Shown: in pieces, positions 16,587 to 24,909 of the stretch
Layout of the letters: each line of letters opens with the position of its first letter
How positions within the stretch are numbered: position 1 is the first letter of the stretch
From: an uncultured Bacilli bacterium
Lineage (GTDB): Bacteria > Bacillota_I > Bacilli_A > RF39 > UBA660
Assembly (NCBI GenBank): GCA_934132915.1
Contig: CAKPAK010000003.1
Location: 1-37,776, forward strand
DNA length: 37,776 nt
Direction of reading: 5' to 3'
The notes under the pieces: model-generated
Databases searched by the model: none
Told to the model about the DNA's origin: nothing
The model's input: only the letters and a program-made list of their open reading frames with translations
Position numbers and translations under genes: made by a program

Positions 16587-16610
16587 AGTCCTATCGAAAG
16601 GAGAAAAGAT

Positions 16611-18971
16611 ATGAAAATAACAAAAAAAGACTTATTCGCCAATATAATTTTTATCATCACTTTTATTATAATTTATCTACTTTTAACTAAAAATAACTCC
16701 CTATTTGCATCTAACATTGATTTCAAATATCAACACTACCTCATCCCAGAATATTTCCGAACACTATTTTTTAGCACCCACGATCCCTTCCCAGATTTCG
16801 CTTTCAACTTAGGAAGTGGACAAAATATTTACTATTTATCTTATTATGGACTATACAATCCTTACATCTTAATGTCCTACCTATTCCCTCATGTCAAAAT
16901 GATTACCTACCTCATTACCGTAAATTGCCTTATCATCATAATTAGTACAATACTTTTCTATTACTTTCTACGCAAACATCACCATAGCGAAAAAATAAGT
17001 TTTATCACCGCTTTCCTTTTTTTAACAAGTGGCCCGTTAATCTTTCATGCAAAAAGACATATCATGTTTATCAATTATTTTCCATTTCTAATTAGTGGCT
17101 TATTTGCTATCGACCAATTCATTGACAAGAATAAATCCTCCATTCTAATTTTATCCACAACCCTAATCATACTAAGCAGTTATTATTTTAGTATTCCCTC
17201 TTTAATCGTATTATACTTATACTACATCTATAAATACATCCAAAAAGAAAAGAATATCACAATCAAAAAATTACTAAAAAAAACAAGCTACATAATTCCT
17301 CCATTCCTTATTAGTATCATGATATCCACTCTTCTCCTTCTTCCAACAGTATACACCTTACTAAACGGAAGAGCATCTTCATTAAAAAAGATAAACTTAC
17401 TAAATTTATTTACACCTTCCATCACCACTTCCCTGCTCTATTCCCCTTATAGTATTGGCTTAACCCTAATCAGCCTCATTACTTTAATCTATTTTGCGTT
17501 AAAGGGAAAAAAAGAAACAAAATACTTATCAATCACTTGTCTCTCAATTACAATATTCCCTATATTTAATTATCTATTAAACGGAACACTATATATAAAT
17601 GCCAAATCACTTATTCCCTTTATTCCACTCATTTTAATCCTAGTAGCAAATTTTTTAAACATAATTTTAAAAAATCACAATCAAAAAAAACAAGCATTCA
17701 TAATAACTTATCTCATCCTCTCATCCCTTAGCATTTGCCTTTATACCAATTCAAAAGACAAATTAATGAAAAAAAGTGATATTAACGATAAAGAATATCA
17801 AACAGTAAATAAATTAATAACCGAAATTACAAAAAAAGATAAAGACATTTATAGAATAAATACCAACTTAAACGATCCTAAATACATCAATAAAATAGAA
17901 AATATTAATGTAAGAAAAACAACAATTTATTCATCAACCTCAAACCAAAACTACACGAACACTTATAACAAAATACTAAATAACCCTATACCAAATAGAA
18001 ATAAATTCATGATTGACTCTTCCTCTAACCTATTATCTCAAATCATATTAGGAGAAAAATATATCATAACCAAGCAAAAATTAACACTAGGATATAAACT
18101 AATCAAAACAGAAAATAATATCAACCTCTATGAAAATATCAATTCCCTTCCAATCGGTTATGCAACCAATCAAACAATCTCTACACAAGAATTTAAAAAG
18201 TTAAATTACCCAAACGACACCATCAAACTTATAACAAATATCGTTATAAATAATAAAGAAAAGAAAAACATAAGTACTTTAAATGAACAAAAAATAAACT
18301 ACACCATTCTAGAAAAAAAGAATCTAAACATAACAAAAGAAAAACAAAGAATAAAAATTAACGCCAAAAACAATGCCCACCTCAAAATAAAACTAAATTC
18401 CGACATGAGTAATAAACTATTATTTCTAAGCTTTCATCATCAAAAACCATCCAACACTGACCTAAGTATCACAATTAATGGCATTCAGAATAAACTAACA
18501 AGCAAAAAATGGAAATACTTTAATAACAATACCACTTTCCATTATACCATTGAAAACACAAATATATTAGACATCAAGCTAACAAAAGGAACATACGTTT
18601 TAGACAAATTCAATACTTACATTCTAGATTACGACACAATAAAAAATACAAATAATAATATAGATACCTTTAAAATAAACAAAAATTCGACAAAAGGAGA
18701 CAATATAGAAGGAAAGGTTAATGTTACTAAAAATAATTCCTACTTTACACTCTCCATTCCATATGATAAAGGTTTTCAAATTCAACTAGATAACAAAAAA
18801 ATTAACTATCAAAAATCAGGCGCAAATTTCATTACTTTTCCTATTTCAAAAGGAATGCACAAAATTAAAATTACTTATGAAGCACCTTTCAAAAAAATAA
18901 GTCTTATCATTAGTAGTATTGGAATTTTCTTATTCGGAATAACAACGTATAAAGAGAGAAAGCAAAAATAA
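16611..18971 (+). CDS. YfhO-family polytopic membrane protein
   Basis: 786 residues. The first helix is at about 8-26, and many further membrane segments run to about residue 375 (for example IITVNCLIIIISTILFYYFL-like and FLTSGPLIFHAKRH regions). A large extracytoplasmic domain follows at about 380-755, and a final membrane helix at about 763-780 ends in KERKQK. YfhO proteins are predicted GT-C-type glycosyltransferases; B. subtilis YfhO is linked to lipoteichoic acid glycosylation and stress resistance. The DPFPDFAFNLGSGQN stretch in the first outer loop has the acidic residue expected of this fold. Composition is extreme (Asn, Lys, Ile and Thr high; Gly and Val low), as expected for a plus-strand gene in a C-rich strand. 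The family call rests on topology and length. Confidence 0.82.
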   Translation: MKITKKDLFANIIFIITFIIIYLLLTKNNSLFASNIDFKYQHYLIPEYFRTLFFSTHDPFPDFAFNLGSGQNIYYLSYYGLYNPYILMSYLFPHVKMITYLITVNCLIIIISTILFYYFLRKHHHSEKISFITAFLFLTSGPLIFHAKRHIMFINYFPFLISGLFAIDQFIDKNKSSILILSTTLIILSSYYFSIPSLIVLYLYYIYKYIQKEKNITIKKLLKKTSYIIPPFLISIMISTLLLLPTVYTLLNGRASSLKKINLLNLFTPSITTSLLYSPYSIGLTLISLITLIYFALKGKKETKYLSITCLSITIFPIFNYLLNGTLYINAKSLIPFIPLILILVANFLNIILKNHNQKKQAFIITYLILSSLSICLYTNSKDKLMKKSDINDKEYQTVNKLITEITKKDKDIYRINTNLNDPKYINKIENINVRKTTIYSSTSNQNYTNTYNKILNNPIPNRNKFMIDSSSNLLSQIILGEKYIITKQKLTLGYKLIKTENNINLYENINSLPIGYATNQTISTQEFKKLNYPNDTIKLITNIVINNKEKKNISTLNEQKINYTILEKKNLNITKEKQRIKINAKNNAHLKIKLNSDMSNKLLFLSFHHQKPSNTDLSITINGIQNKLTSKKWKYFNNNTTFHYTIENTNILDIKLTKGTYVLDKFNTYILDYDTIKNTNNNIDTFKINKNSTKGDNIEGKVNVTKNNSYFTLSIPYDKGFQIQLDNKKINYQKSGANFITFPISKGMHKIKITYEAPFKKISLIISSIGIFLFGITTYKERKQK

Positions 18972-18984
18972 AACTTTCTCTTTT
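18955..18984 (+). terminator. Intrinsic terminator at the end of the YfhO-type gene
   Basis: AGAGAAAG (18955-18962) pairs with CTTTCTCT (18974-18981) around an A-rich loop, followed by T. The stop codon of the gene (18969-18971) is within the loop. Confidence 0.6.
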
Positions 18985-19517
18985 CAATTGGAAAGAAACT
19001 TTCCCGATAAAAGTTTAGACAAAATAATTGCCAGTTTTTCATCACTTTCTAAAATAGGTGCATCAACAGAAAAAATAATTACACTACCAATTGTATCACT
19101 ATCAGAAACAATAGAGCTAAAAGAATAATACCCCAATTCTTCTATTCCTTCCACAAAAGAAAATAGCTTTTTCTGACGTTCAACAAAACTATCTCTCCTT
19201 TCAATACTATGTTCTGTAAATTCCGTTATTTTTCTCCCTAAATACTTTTTCTTTAATATACCCGAAGCCGCAATAACTTTATCCTTATCTGTAATAATTA
19301 CATTATGTTTAATCACTTGATTAAAACTATCCACATACTTAGAAGCTGCTTCCTCAATGCTTTCCATAGGTGAATATTTTTTTAAAATAATATCTTCCTG
19401 ATCAACAAAAATCTCTAAAGAATCCCCATTTTTAATACGAAGTGACTTTCGAAGTTCCTTAGGAATTACAATTCTTCCCAAATCATCAATTCTTCTAATA
19501 ATACCAGTCGTTTTCAT
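18984..19517 (-). CDS. spoVT: Stage V sporulation regulator SpoVT
   Basis: SpoVT is an AbrB-type transcription factor active in the forespore under sigma-G control. The 177-residue protein has the swapped-hairpin AbrB DNA-binding domain at 1-50 (MKTTGIIRRIDDLGRIVIPK, LRIKNGDSLEIF). A GAF-like ligand domain follows at about 55-175, including IEEAASKYVDSFNQVIKHNV and the ITDKDKVIAASG stretch. The length equals the B. subtilis protein. The ATG at 19517 has GGAG 7-8 bases upstream; the frame further upstream is without a ribosome site. In B. subtilis it follows mfd. Here it has moved several genes away, beside the YfhO-type gene. Confidence 0.95.
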   Translation of the reverse strand: MKTTGIIRRIDDLGRIVIPKELRKSLRIKNGDSLEIFVDQEDIILKKYSPMESIEEAASKYVDSFNQVIKHNVIITDKDKVIAASGILKKKYLGRKITEFTEHSIERRDSFVERQKKLFSFVEGIEELGYYSFSSIVSDSDTIGSVIIFSVDAPILESDEKLAIILSKLLSGKFLSN

Positions 19518-19614
19518 TTCTCCACTCCATTCTATACATATTTTGCCAAAAATTAAATTTTTTATACCAAGAATAAATAAAGAAAAAAAAACCATACTAA
19601 AAATGGTGATAAAA

Positions 19615-19755
19615 ATGAAATACTTAAAAAAATTAGAACTATCAGATGAAATGTTTACTGAAAAAGAAAAGAAAAAAATAGAAAAATACTATGAAAAAGG
19701 AAATAATTATTACAACGACGTCGAAAAATCAATTTATCAAGAAGAAGAAAAATAG
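19615..19755 (+). CDS. Small charged hypothetical protein, 46 aa
   Basis: MKYLKKLELSDEMFTEKEKK, continuing with IEKYYEKGNNYYNDVEKSIY and ending QEEEK. It is highly charged, helical and Tyr-rich, with no membrane segment. GGTGAT lies 5 bases before the ATG, and a strong terminator overlaps the stop codon, which supports a real gene. An in-frame ATG at 19543 lies upstream of the ribosome site, in the divergent spoVT leader, and is less likely. No family recognised. Confidence 0.55.
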   Translation: MKYLKKLELSDEMFTEKEKKKIEKYYEKGNNYYNDVEKSIYQEEEK

Positions 19756-19777
19756 GAAATCAACAATTCCTATTTTT
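19748..19777. terminator. Bidirectional terminator
   Basis: A perfect 11-bp stem, AAAAATAGGAA (19748-19758) with TTCCTATTTTT (19767-19777), and an 8-base loop. It serves both the 46-aa plus-strand gene and the minus-strand unit ending at 19776. Confidence 0.85.
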
Positions 19778-20222
19778 ATCTTTTTTTACAAGATTGATTT
19801 TTATGATACATAATATTTTTTTGATTCATCATCTTAAAAAGTTGACTTAAATCCATATCTTCTCTTTCATCAATCTGATATCCATTTTCAGAATTTCTTA
19901 TAATGTATGCTCCTAACATTGAATATTTTGAAAATAAATGGATATTTTCATTATACCACATACATTGATTATCACTAATAAATTCAGGAACATAAAAAAT
20001 TAAAATACCAGCATTATCTACCGTTTTTGCCACTAAAAAACCATCTTTCGCCAAAAGACAAGGCGCTTCCTGATAGTCTTCATTTTTAAAATGATACCCA
20101 AGTTTATAACAATCAGAAAATTCTTGTATTCCCATCAAATGACTATTAGAAATTTTTTTATGAAATACTTTCACTAAAAATTTATTTTCATCAGGAACAA
20201 TATATAAATCACCATATTCCAT
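19776..20222 (-). CDS. Hypothetical protein, 148 aa
   Basis: No recognised family. The product is soluble, with N-terminal beta-type sequence (MEYGDLYIVPDENKFLVKVF), the CLLAKDGFLVAKTVDNAGIL segment and QCMWYNENIHLFSKYSMLGA in the middle, and a basic Cys-containing end (KNQSCKKR). It is the last gene of the corA-TSCPD unit, 12 bases after the TSCPD gene, with a terminator directly after its stop. Its role is unknown. Confidence 0.7.
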   Translation of the reverse strand: MEYGDLYIVPDENKFLVKVFHKKISNSHLMGIQEFSDCYKLGYHFKNEDYQEAPCLLAKDGFLVAKTVDNAGILIFYVPEFISDNQCMWYNENIHLFSKYSMLGAYIIRNSENGYQIDEREDMDLSQLFKMMNQKNIMYHKNQSCKKR

Positions 20223-20233
20223 ATTTTTCCTCC

Positions 20234-20491
20234 TTACTTACTTCCTATAGTAATACTTTTTAAAGCTCGAGCCAATTGATCAGGACAAGATGTCCCTCTT
20301 CCTCTACAATCGATTCCAGATAAAATTTTTATCACTTCATCAACTTTCCTACCAACACACAATTTACTAACACCAACTGTATTGCCAGGACATCCACCAA
20401 CAAATTCAATATTTTTAATTACACCATCATCTACATCAACATTTATCATCTTTGAACACACTCCCTTAGGGATATAACTTATTCTTTCCAT
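20234..20491 (-). CDS. TSCPD domain protein
   Basis: 85 residues with the domain signature at its end, RGRGTSCPDQLARAL. The conserved front part is YIPKGVCSKMINVDVDDGVI, then a GGCPGNT loop. The stand-alone family is common in Firmicutes; the same domain caps some class II ribonucleotide reductases and may bind metal through its Cys residues (C12, C34, C44, C62, C69). The function is not established. It lies between corA and the 148-aa gene in one transcript. Confidence 0.88.
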   Translation of the reverse strand: MERISYIPKGVCSKMINVDVDDGVIKNIEFVGGCPGNTVGVSKLCVGRKVDEVIKILSGIDCRGRGTSCPDQLARALKSITIGSK

Positions 20492-20529
20492 AAAAACAAT
20501 CCTTTCAAATAAATTTACTAATCAGTATT

Positions 20530-21474
20530 TTAAAGCATATCCTTCTTTTTTAACAAATAAGCAACAAATACTGCCAACAAAAAAGAAAACACGCACACAA
20601 TCACAAAAGCATAATCTTCCTTCGCAAAATCTCCTAGCGATATATTCATTCCTAAAAAAGAAGAAATCATTGTTGGTATCGCTAAAACAATTGTTGCACC
20701 AGCCAAAAACTTCATTACTCCATTCAAATTATTCGACACAATCGTAGCATAAGTATCCGTAATTGAAGACAAAATTTCCTTATAAATTGTACACATTTCA
20801 ATTCCTTGCCTATTTTCAATCATTGTATCCTCAAGAAGTTCTATATCTTCATCATACATCTCAATCACATTTCCCTTAGATAATTTTTCTAAAACAACAT
20901 CATTCGCTTTCAATGAAGTAATAAAATAAACAAGAGTTTTTTCAATATCCAAAAGTTCAACCAAATGCTTATTATTCGTCGAATTATATAAAATTTTTTC
21001 TTTCTTACGAATATCTTCATTAACAACATTAAGTACCTTCAAATAAGAAGAAGCAGTCTTAAGCAAAATCTGAATTAAAAACCTTGATTTTTTATAAGTA
21101 TAAAAAGTTTTTACCTTTCCCTCTTCAAAATCTCTTAAATAATCAAAATCTTTCAAAGAAACAGTAATAATATGCATATCATTACAAATAATAATTCCAA
21201 GTGGATAAGTATGATATTTATTTTTTACATGATGATCATCCCAATAAGGACAATCCACCACTACCAAAGTAGCATTATCTGTCTTTTCTATTCTTGGTAA
21301 CTCCTCTTCATCCAAAACCTTAGTAATCAAATCTTCATCAATATTTAGCGCATCCACCACCATACCTATTTCTTCCTCAGTAGGATGAATCATCTTAATC
21401 CAACAATTATCTTCAATTTGTGAAATTAAGTTAACATTATCTTCCTCTAATTCATTTTTATATATCCTTATCAA
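20530..21474 (-). CDS. corA: CorA-type magnesium/divalent cation transporter
   Basis: 314 residues. The cytoplasmic N-terminal domain and long stalk helix (about 130-250) are followed by two membrane helices near the C-terminus (about 255-277 and 290-311). The family GMN motif lies between them (SSFLGMNISLGDFAKED). This is the CorA pentamer pore architecture, for uptake of magnesium or cobalt. The TTG at 21474 sits 6 bases after AGGTG and gives an MIRIYKNELEED start. A GTG at 21483 is possible but overlaps that ribosome site. It is the first gene of a three-gene unit behind an extended -10 promoter (21499-21504). Confidence 0.92.
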   Translation of the reverse strand: MIRIYKNELEEDNVNLISQIEDNCWIKMIHPTEEEIGMVVDALNIDEDLITKVLDEEELPRIEKTDNATLVVVDCPYWDDHHVKNKYHTYPLGIIICNDMHIITVSLKDFDYLRDFEEGKVKTFYTYKKSRFLIQILLKTASSYLKVLNVVNEDIRKKEKILYNSTNNKHLVELLDIEKTLVYFITSLKANDVVLEKLSKGNVIEMYDEDIELLEDTMIENRQGIEMCTIYKEILSSITDTYATIVSNNLNGVMKFLAGATIVLAIPTMISSFLGMNISLGDFAKEDYAFVIVCVFSFLLAVFVAYLLKKKDML

Positions 21475-21498
21475 AATAATCACCTGCCTTCTACTCCT

Positions 21499-21504
21499 AT
21501 TATA
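21499..21504 (-). promoter_or_regulatory. Extended -10 promoter for corA
   Basis: Minus-strand TGGTATAAT, TATAAT at 21499-21504. No clear -35. The leader is about 20 bases. Confidence 0.45.
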
Positions 21505-21514
21505 CCATTTTCAT

Positions 21515-21549
21515 ATAAAAAAGACCATGCCTTAAATAAAGCACAGTCT
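21515..21549 (-). terminator. Intrinsic terminator after hsp20
   Basis: On the minus strand AGACTGTGC pairs with GCATGGTCT (9 bp, two G-U), followed by TTTTTT. Arms are 21541-21549 and 21522-21530. Confidence 0.75.
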
Positions 21550-21566
21550 CTATATGTCAAACAATA

Positions 21567-21989
21567 TTATTTAATCTCAATTGTTTTCTTTGATGATTTT
21601 TCTTCTTCTTTTTTAGGCATAGATATTTTCAAAATACCATTCTCAAAATTAGCTTGAATATTTTCTTTATCTACTCCACCAACATAGAAAGATCTTTGAT
21701 ACTTTCCATAGTTTCTTTCCTTACGAATATAATTTTTCTTTTCATCTTCTTCTGTATCTTCAGTATTTTTCTCTGCAGTGATAGTCAAATAATCATTATC
21801 ATCAATTTCAATCTGAACATCCTTCTTATCAAAACCAGGAACATCCATCTCTAAATGATAAGCACCATCCTTCTCGTAAATATCACATTTCATCTTTCCA
21901 AACTCATCCTTCACTGTAGGAAACATAAAATCATCAAATACATCGTCCAAATACAATTTATTTGGCATAAGTCTTGGTATTAAAGCCAT
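21567..21989 (-). CDS. Small heat-shock protein, Hsp20/alpha-crystallin family
   Basis: A 140-residue ATP-independent holdase chaperone. The N-terminal arm MALIPRLMPNKLYLDDVFDD precedes an alpha-crystallin domain at about 36-128. That domain contains YHLEMDVPGFDKKDVQIEID, YITIR-like RKERNYGKYQRSFYVGGVD and the conserved ENGILKISMPK. The C-terminus is KKTIEIK, with an I-x-I-type anchor. The ATG at 21989 follows AGGTGATG; an ATG at 22007 overlaps the ribosome site and is rejected. It is transcribed alone from a promoter overlapped by a CIRCE-like operator, so heat induction through HrcA is likely. Confidence 0.96.
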   Translation of the reverse strand: MALIPRLMPNKLYLDDVFDDFMFPTVKDEFGKMKCDIYEKDGAYHLEMDVPGFDKKDVQIEIDDNDYLTITAEKNTEDTEEDEKKNYIRKERNYGKYQRSFYVGGVDKENIQANFENGILKISMPKKEEEKSSKKTIEIK

Positions 21990-22012
21990 ATTATCATCAC
22001 CTTTCATTATTC

Positions 22013-22040
22013 ATTATAACATCTTTTTAGCAATTGTCAA
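22013..22040 (-). promoter_or_regulatory. Sigma-A promoter for hsp20
   Basis: Minus-strand TTGACA (22035-22040), a 16-base spacer and TATAAT (22013-22018) with an extended TG. The -35 and the start of the spacer lie inside the CIRCE-like repeat. Confidence 0.8.
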
Positions 22041-22053
22041 TAGAGATTGCTAA
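22027..22053. promoter_or_regulatory. CIRCE-like operator (HrcA site) upstream of hsp20
   Basis: TTAGCAATT, nine bases, GATTGCTAA. The CIRCE consensus is TTAGCACTC-N9-GAGTGCTAA; arm length and the 9-base spacer match exactly and the six outer bases of each arm are identical. It overlaps the -35 element, which fits repression by HrcA. Confidence 0.75.
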
Positions 22054-22131
22054 TTTTTTTATTTTTTTATTAACATATCTCTTATCCTACCTTAATATTA
22101 TAGACAAAATTTTCTAATTTATACCGCCAAA

Positions 22132-23151
22132 CTATGGTTTTATCACAATTTTTACAGCAGCATCACGACCACTAGTAAGTCTTTCAAAAGACTCTTGCAC
22201 TGACTCTAACGGTACTAAATCATCAATATATTTCGTAACACTAATTTTCTTTTCACTAATTAACTTTAAACAAGTATCAAACTCTTCTGGAGTATAAGCA
22301 ATAGCACCTTGTAATGTCACTTCTCTCATTACGGCCATAACCGTTGGAATAGTTACTGCTTCCATTGATACGCCTACTAAAATAACTCTACCACCAGGAC
22401 GAACTGCCATAATTGCCTCACTAACAGCATGAGAATTTCCACAACATTCAATAACATGATCAAATCCCCCGTTTGTTTTTGTTACCATCCTAGCAATACT
22501 ATCCTCTTTTGTTGCATCATAATACTCATTAATTTTTCCAAAACTAACAGCCTTTTTTCCTCTTTTTTTATTTGTTTCTAGTATGGCAATATACCCAGCA
22601 CCAGCAAGACGAGCAAATTCAGCAGACATAAGACCAATAATTCCTCCACCAACAATTAAAACAGAGTCACCTACCTTAATATTAGCAAGATTAATCGCAT
22701 GCAAAGCAACAGCTGATGGTTCAGTCATACAAGCAGCATCAAAACTAACATTACTAGGAATTTTTCGAATCATATCTGCCCTACAACTCGTATATTCAGC
22801 ATAAGCACCAGAATTAGTAAGTGCAAGTCCAACTGCCTCTGACCACGTCTCAGAACAATACTGAGGCATCCCATGCTTACAAGCATCACATTTTCCACAC
22901 GGAGAAATAGGTAAACCAGTTACTCTATCCCCTTTAACCAAATCTTTTCTAGAACCAGGGTCAACAACAACACCAGCAAATTCATGCCCCATTACTAAAC
23001 CAACAGGATTTCCACCTACCCAATAATGAATATCAGAGCCACATATTCCACACGACTTAACCTCCAACACCACACTACCATCTTTTGAAACAGGAACATC
23101 AATATCTTTCAAAACAAAGCTTTTCTCCCCCGAAATCGATACACATTTCAT
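22132..23151 (-). CDS. Zinc-dependent medium-chain alcohol/polyol dehydrogenase
   Basis: 339 residues of the sorbitol/threonine dehydrogenase branch of the MDR superfamily. The catalytic zinc site shows C34 (SCGICGSDIHYW), H56-E57 (GHEFAG), and a later Glu in MTEPSAVALHA. The structural zinc loop has Cys 85, 88, 91 and 99. The NAD-binding Rossmann motif is VLIVGGGIIGLMSAEFARL. The substrate is probably a sugar alcohol or 2,3-butanediol/threonine-type compound; sequence alone does not decide. The start at 23151 is placed behind AAGGAGG with an 8-base gap. The ATG at 23181 lies on the promoter -10. It has its own promoter at 23181-23210. Confidence 0.93.
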   Translation of the reverse strand: MKCVSISGEKSFVLKDIDVPVSKDGSVVLEVKSCGICGSDIHYWVGGNPVGLVMGHEFAGVVVDPGSRKDLVKGDRVTGLPISPCGKCDACKHGMPQYCSETWSEAVGLALTNSGAYAEYTSCRADMIRKIPSNVSFDAACMTEPSAVALHAINLANIKVGDSVLIVGGGIIGLMSAEFARLAGAGYIAILETNKKRGKKAVSFGKINEYYDATKEDSIARMVTKTNGGFDHVIECCGNSHAVSEAIMAVRPGGRVILVGVSMEAVTIPTVMAVMREVTLQGAIAYTPEEFDTCLKLISEKKISVTKYIDDLVPLESVQESFERLTSGRDAAVKIVIKP

Positions 23152-23180
23152 ATCACTAACCTCCTTCATATGATAACCCA

Positions 23181-23210
23181 ATTATATCACACCAAAAAAA
23201 TATTTACCAA
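23181..23210 (-). promoter_or_regulatory. Sigma-A promoter for the zinc dehydrogenase gene
   Basis: Minus-strand TTGGTA (23205-23210), an 18-base spacer and TATAAT (23181-23186) with an extended TGA. It fixes the start codon downstream at 23151. Confidence 0.65.
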
Positions 23211-23225
23211 GAAAAAAAACTTACT

Positions 23226-23274
23226 TTACAAAAAAATAATATCCCAAAGTCAAAAGAAAAAGAAGTATTATTTT
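23226..23274 (-). terminator. Weak AT-only hairpin after the alpha/beta hydrolase gene
   Basis: AAAATAATA (23233-23241) with TATTATTTT (23266-23274), a 24-base loop and a T-tract on the minus strand. The stem contains no G-C pair, so termination may be partial. Confidence 0.4.
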
Positions 23275-24365
23275 CTTTCAAAAAAAGAAATTAACTCCTC
23301 TCTCTTCACATCTTTAAAACACTGAAATAAAGCAAAAATAAAATCTTTCAAAATATTCTTAGTCACTGGATTAGCATTATTAATCCCAAGAACAATTCGA
23401 ATAATTAAAGTTTTTTTCTCCATAATATCTACCAAACTATAAACACCAGCTTTATCAAAAACATCAAACAAAGAAACAACAAACTCTTCCCTAGTCTTCC
23501 TATCATATTTATTAAGCCAATGAATTAATTTATCATCCAAAGCCTTACTAAACGAGCTAAGTTCACACTTTTCAAATTCTTTACCTCGTACCACCCAAGT
23601 AAACATATCATGGGCATAAATACTCTTTCTAGCAGACCTTACCACCACATAATTATCTTCATGTCTAAGCAACAAACCAACCATCGAATAGTTAGGAATA
23701 ATATGAATCATCTTATTTTCAACATTTTTATAATATTTCGAAGAAATTTGCTCTATCAAAAGACCAGGACCATCATTATTATAAATTTTAATAATCTTAT
23801 CCCTAACCAAAAAATTAGCATACATCCCCGCTACCATCGCTAAATTACCACCTTTAGAATGTCCACCTAAAATAATATCATGGCCCCGAAACAAAAAATG
23901 CTTATTTACATAGTCAATCGCTCTCCTTTGAGACAAAACCGGAAATTGATAACTAAGCATAAAATTTTCTTTCCATCCACTCACTAAATGATCAGTTCCC
24001 TCGAAAGAAACATACACTAACTTATTAGAAATTTCAATTGTAATTGCCGAAAACTGCTCAGCATCCCCGGACTCATATGCATAATTATAAAGATACAAAT
24101 TCTTATACCTTTCTGTATCCTTAATAATATTAAACAGTTTAACTGCCTCCCTAACAGCAAGAACTTGTTTTTCTTTTTTAGAATGTTTCTCAAAATAAAT
24201 TTTTCCAGCCTCTCCAATAGTAATCTTATGAAACCTACTTTTAGAAACAATTCCATCCAAATTAACATACGAAATAGCAGACATAACAGCATTATCTACC
24301 TCATTAAAAGAAACATCTTGAAAAGTATAACATCCATAATCGTCAACATAGCGATTTAAATTCAT
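23268..24365 (-). CDS. Mbeg1/DUF2974-like alpha/beta hydrolase
   Basis: 365 residues. The nucleophile elbow is GGHSKGGNLAMVAGM near 165-178, the lipase-like GHSKGGN pattern that characterises the Mbeg1-like family. The upstream strand region is NKLVYVSFEGTDHLVSGWKE, which supplies a GTD oxyanion-type motif. IYNNDGPGLL holds the likely Asp and a later segment (YSMVGLLLRHED) a likely His. There is no signal peptide, so it is probably cytoplasmic. The substrate is unknown. The ATG at 24365 follows GGAGG. It lies 23 bases after the 104-aa gene and is probably co-transcribed with it. Confidence 0.88.
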   Translation of the reverse strand: MNLNRYVDDYGCYTFQDVSFNEVDNAVMSAISYVNLDGIVSKSRFHKITIGEAGKIYFEKHSKKEKQVLAVREAVKLFNIIKDTERYKNLYLYNYAYESGDAEQFSAITIEISNKLVYVSFEGTDHLVSGWKENFMLSYQFPVLSQRRAIDYVNKHFLFRGHDIILGGHSKGGNLAMVAGMYANFLVRDKIIKIYNNDGPGLLIEQISSKYYKNVENKMIHIIPNYSMVGLLLRHEDNYVVVRSARKSIYAHDMFTWVVRGKEFEKCELSSFSKALDDKLIHWLNKYDRKTREEFVVSLFDVFDKAGVYSLVDIMEKKTLIIRIVLGINNANPVTKNILKDFIFALFQCFKDVKREELISFFERK

Positions 24366-24388
24366 CTCAATACCTCCATTTTATAAAA

Positions 24389-24703
24389 CTAAATTCTCTC
24401 AAAAAAATTTCCAAATTTCTTACGAATATTTCTTCCCATTTCCAAATAAAAATAATTTACTTCTTCTATTAATCTATCATAATTATTTTCATAGCAATAA
24501 TCTCGTAACTTCAAAATACTTCTCTTTAACTCTTTAAAATCTTTTTTATTATTAATCACATCATCTATCTCTAAAATTCCAGCAATAAAATTTTTCTCAT
24601 TATCCCCCCTAACTAGCACCCCATCATAATAACCATATATTTTTAACATATTCACTATCTTCATTCTAAATTCTTCTGTATTAACAATTCTCTCTTTCTT
24701 CAT
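24389..24703 (-). CDS. Hypothetical protein, 104 aa
   Basis: No family recognised. It is charged and helical, beginning MKKERIVNTEEFRMKIVNML with YYDGVLVRGDNEKNF in the middle and ending in RNIRKKFGNFFERI. There is no membrane segment. The start at 24703 follows GAGGG with a 6-base gap. An upstream in-frame ATG (24724) overlaps the -10 element and cannot be in the transcript. It heads a unit with the alpha/beta hydrolase. Confidence 0.7.
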   Translation of the reverse strand: MKKERIVNTEEFRMKIVNMLKIYGYYDGVLVRGDNEKNFIAGILEIDDVINNKKDFKELKRSILKLRDYCYENNYDRLIEEVNYFYLEMGRNIRKKFGNFFERI

Positions 24704-24722
24704 AATATCCCTCTTTTCTTCC

Positions 24723-24750
24723 ATTATAGCAAAAAAATAAAAGAGTACAA
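24723..24750 (-). promoter_or_regulatory. Sigma-A promoter for the 104-aa/hydrolase unit
   Basis: Minus-strand TTGTAC (24745-24750), a 16-base spacer and TATAAT (24723-24728). Confidence 0.65.
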
Positions 24751-24909
24751 AAAAGAATTCTAAAAAGAAAAAATTTATATCAGTACTTTACAAAAAAAGT
24801 CAACGATTTCTCATTAACTTTTCAAGGAATAAACAAAAAAGATAAATCTCAAACTACATTATCATAATGAAATAAATCTCCATAAATTATACAACCATTA
24901 ACCACACTT

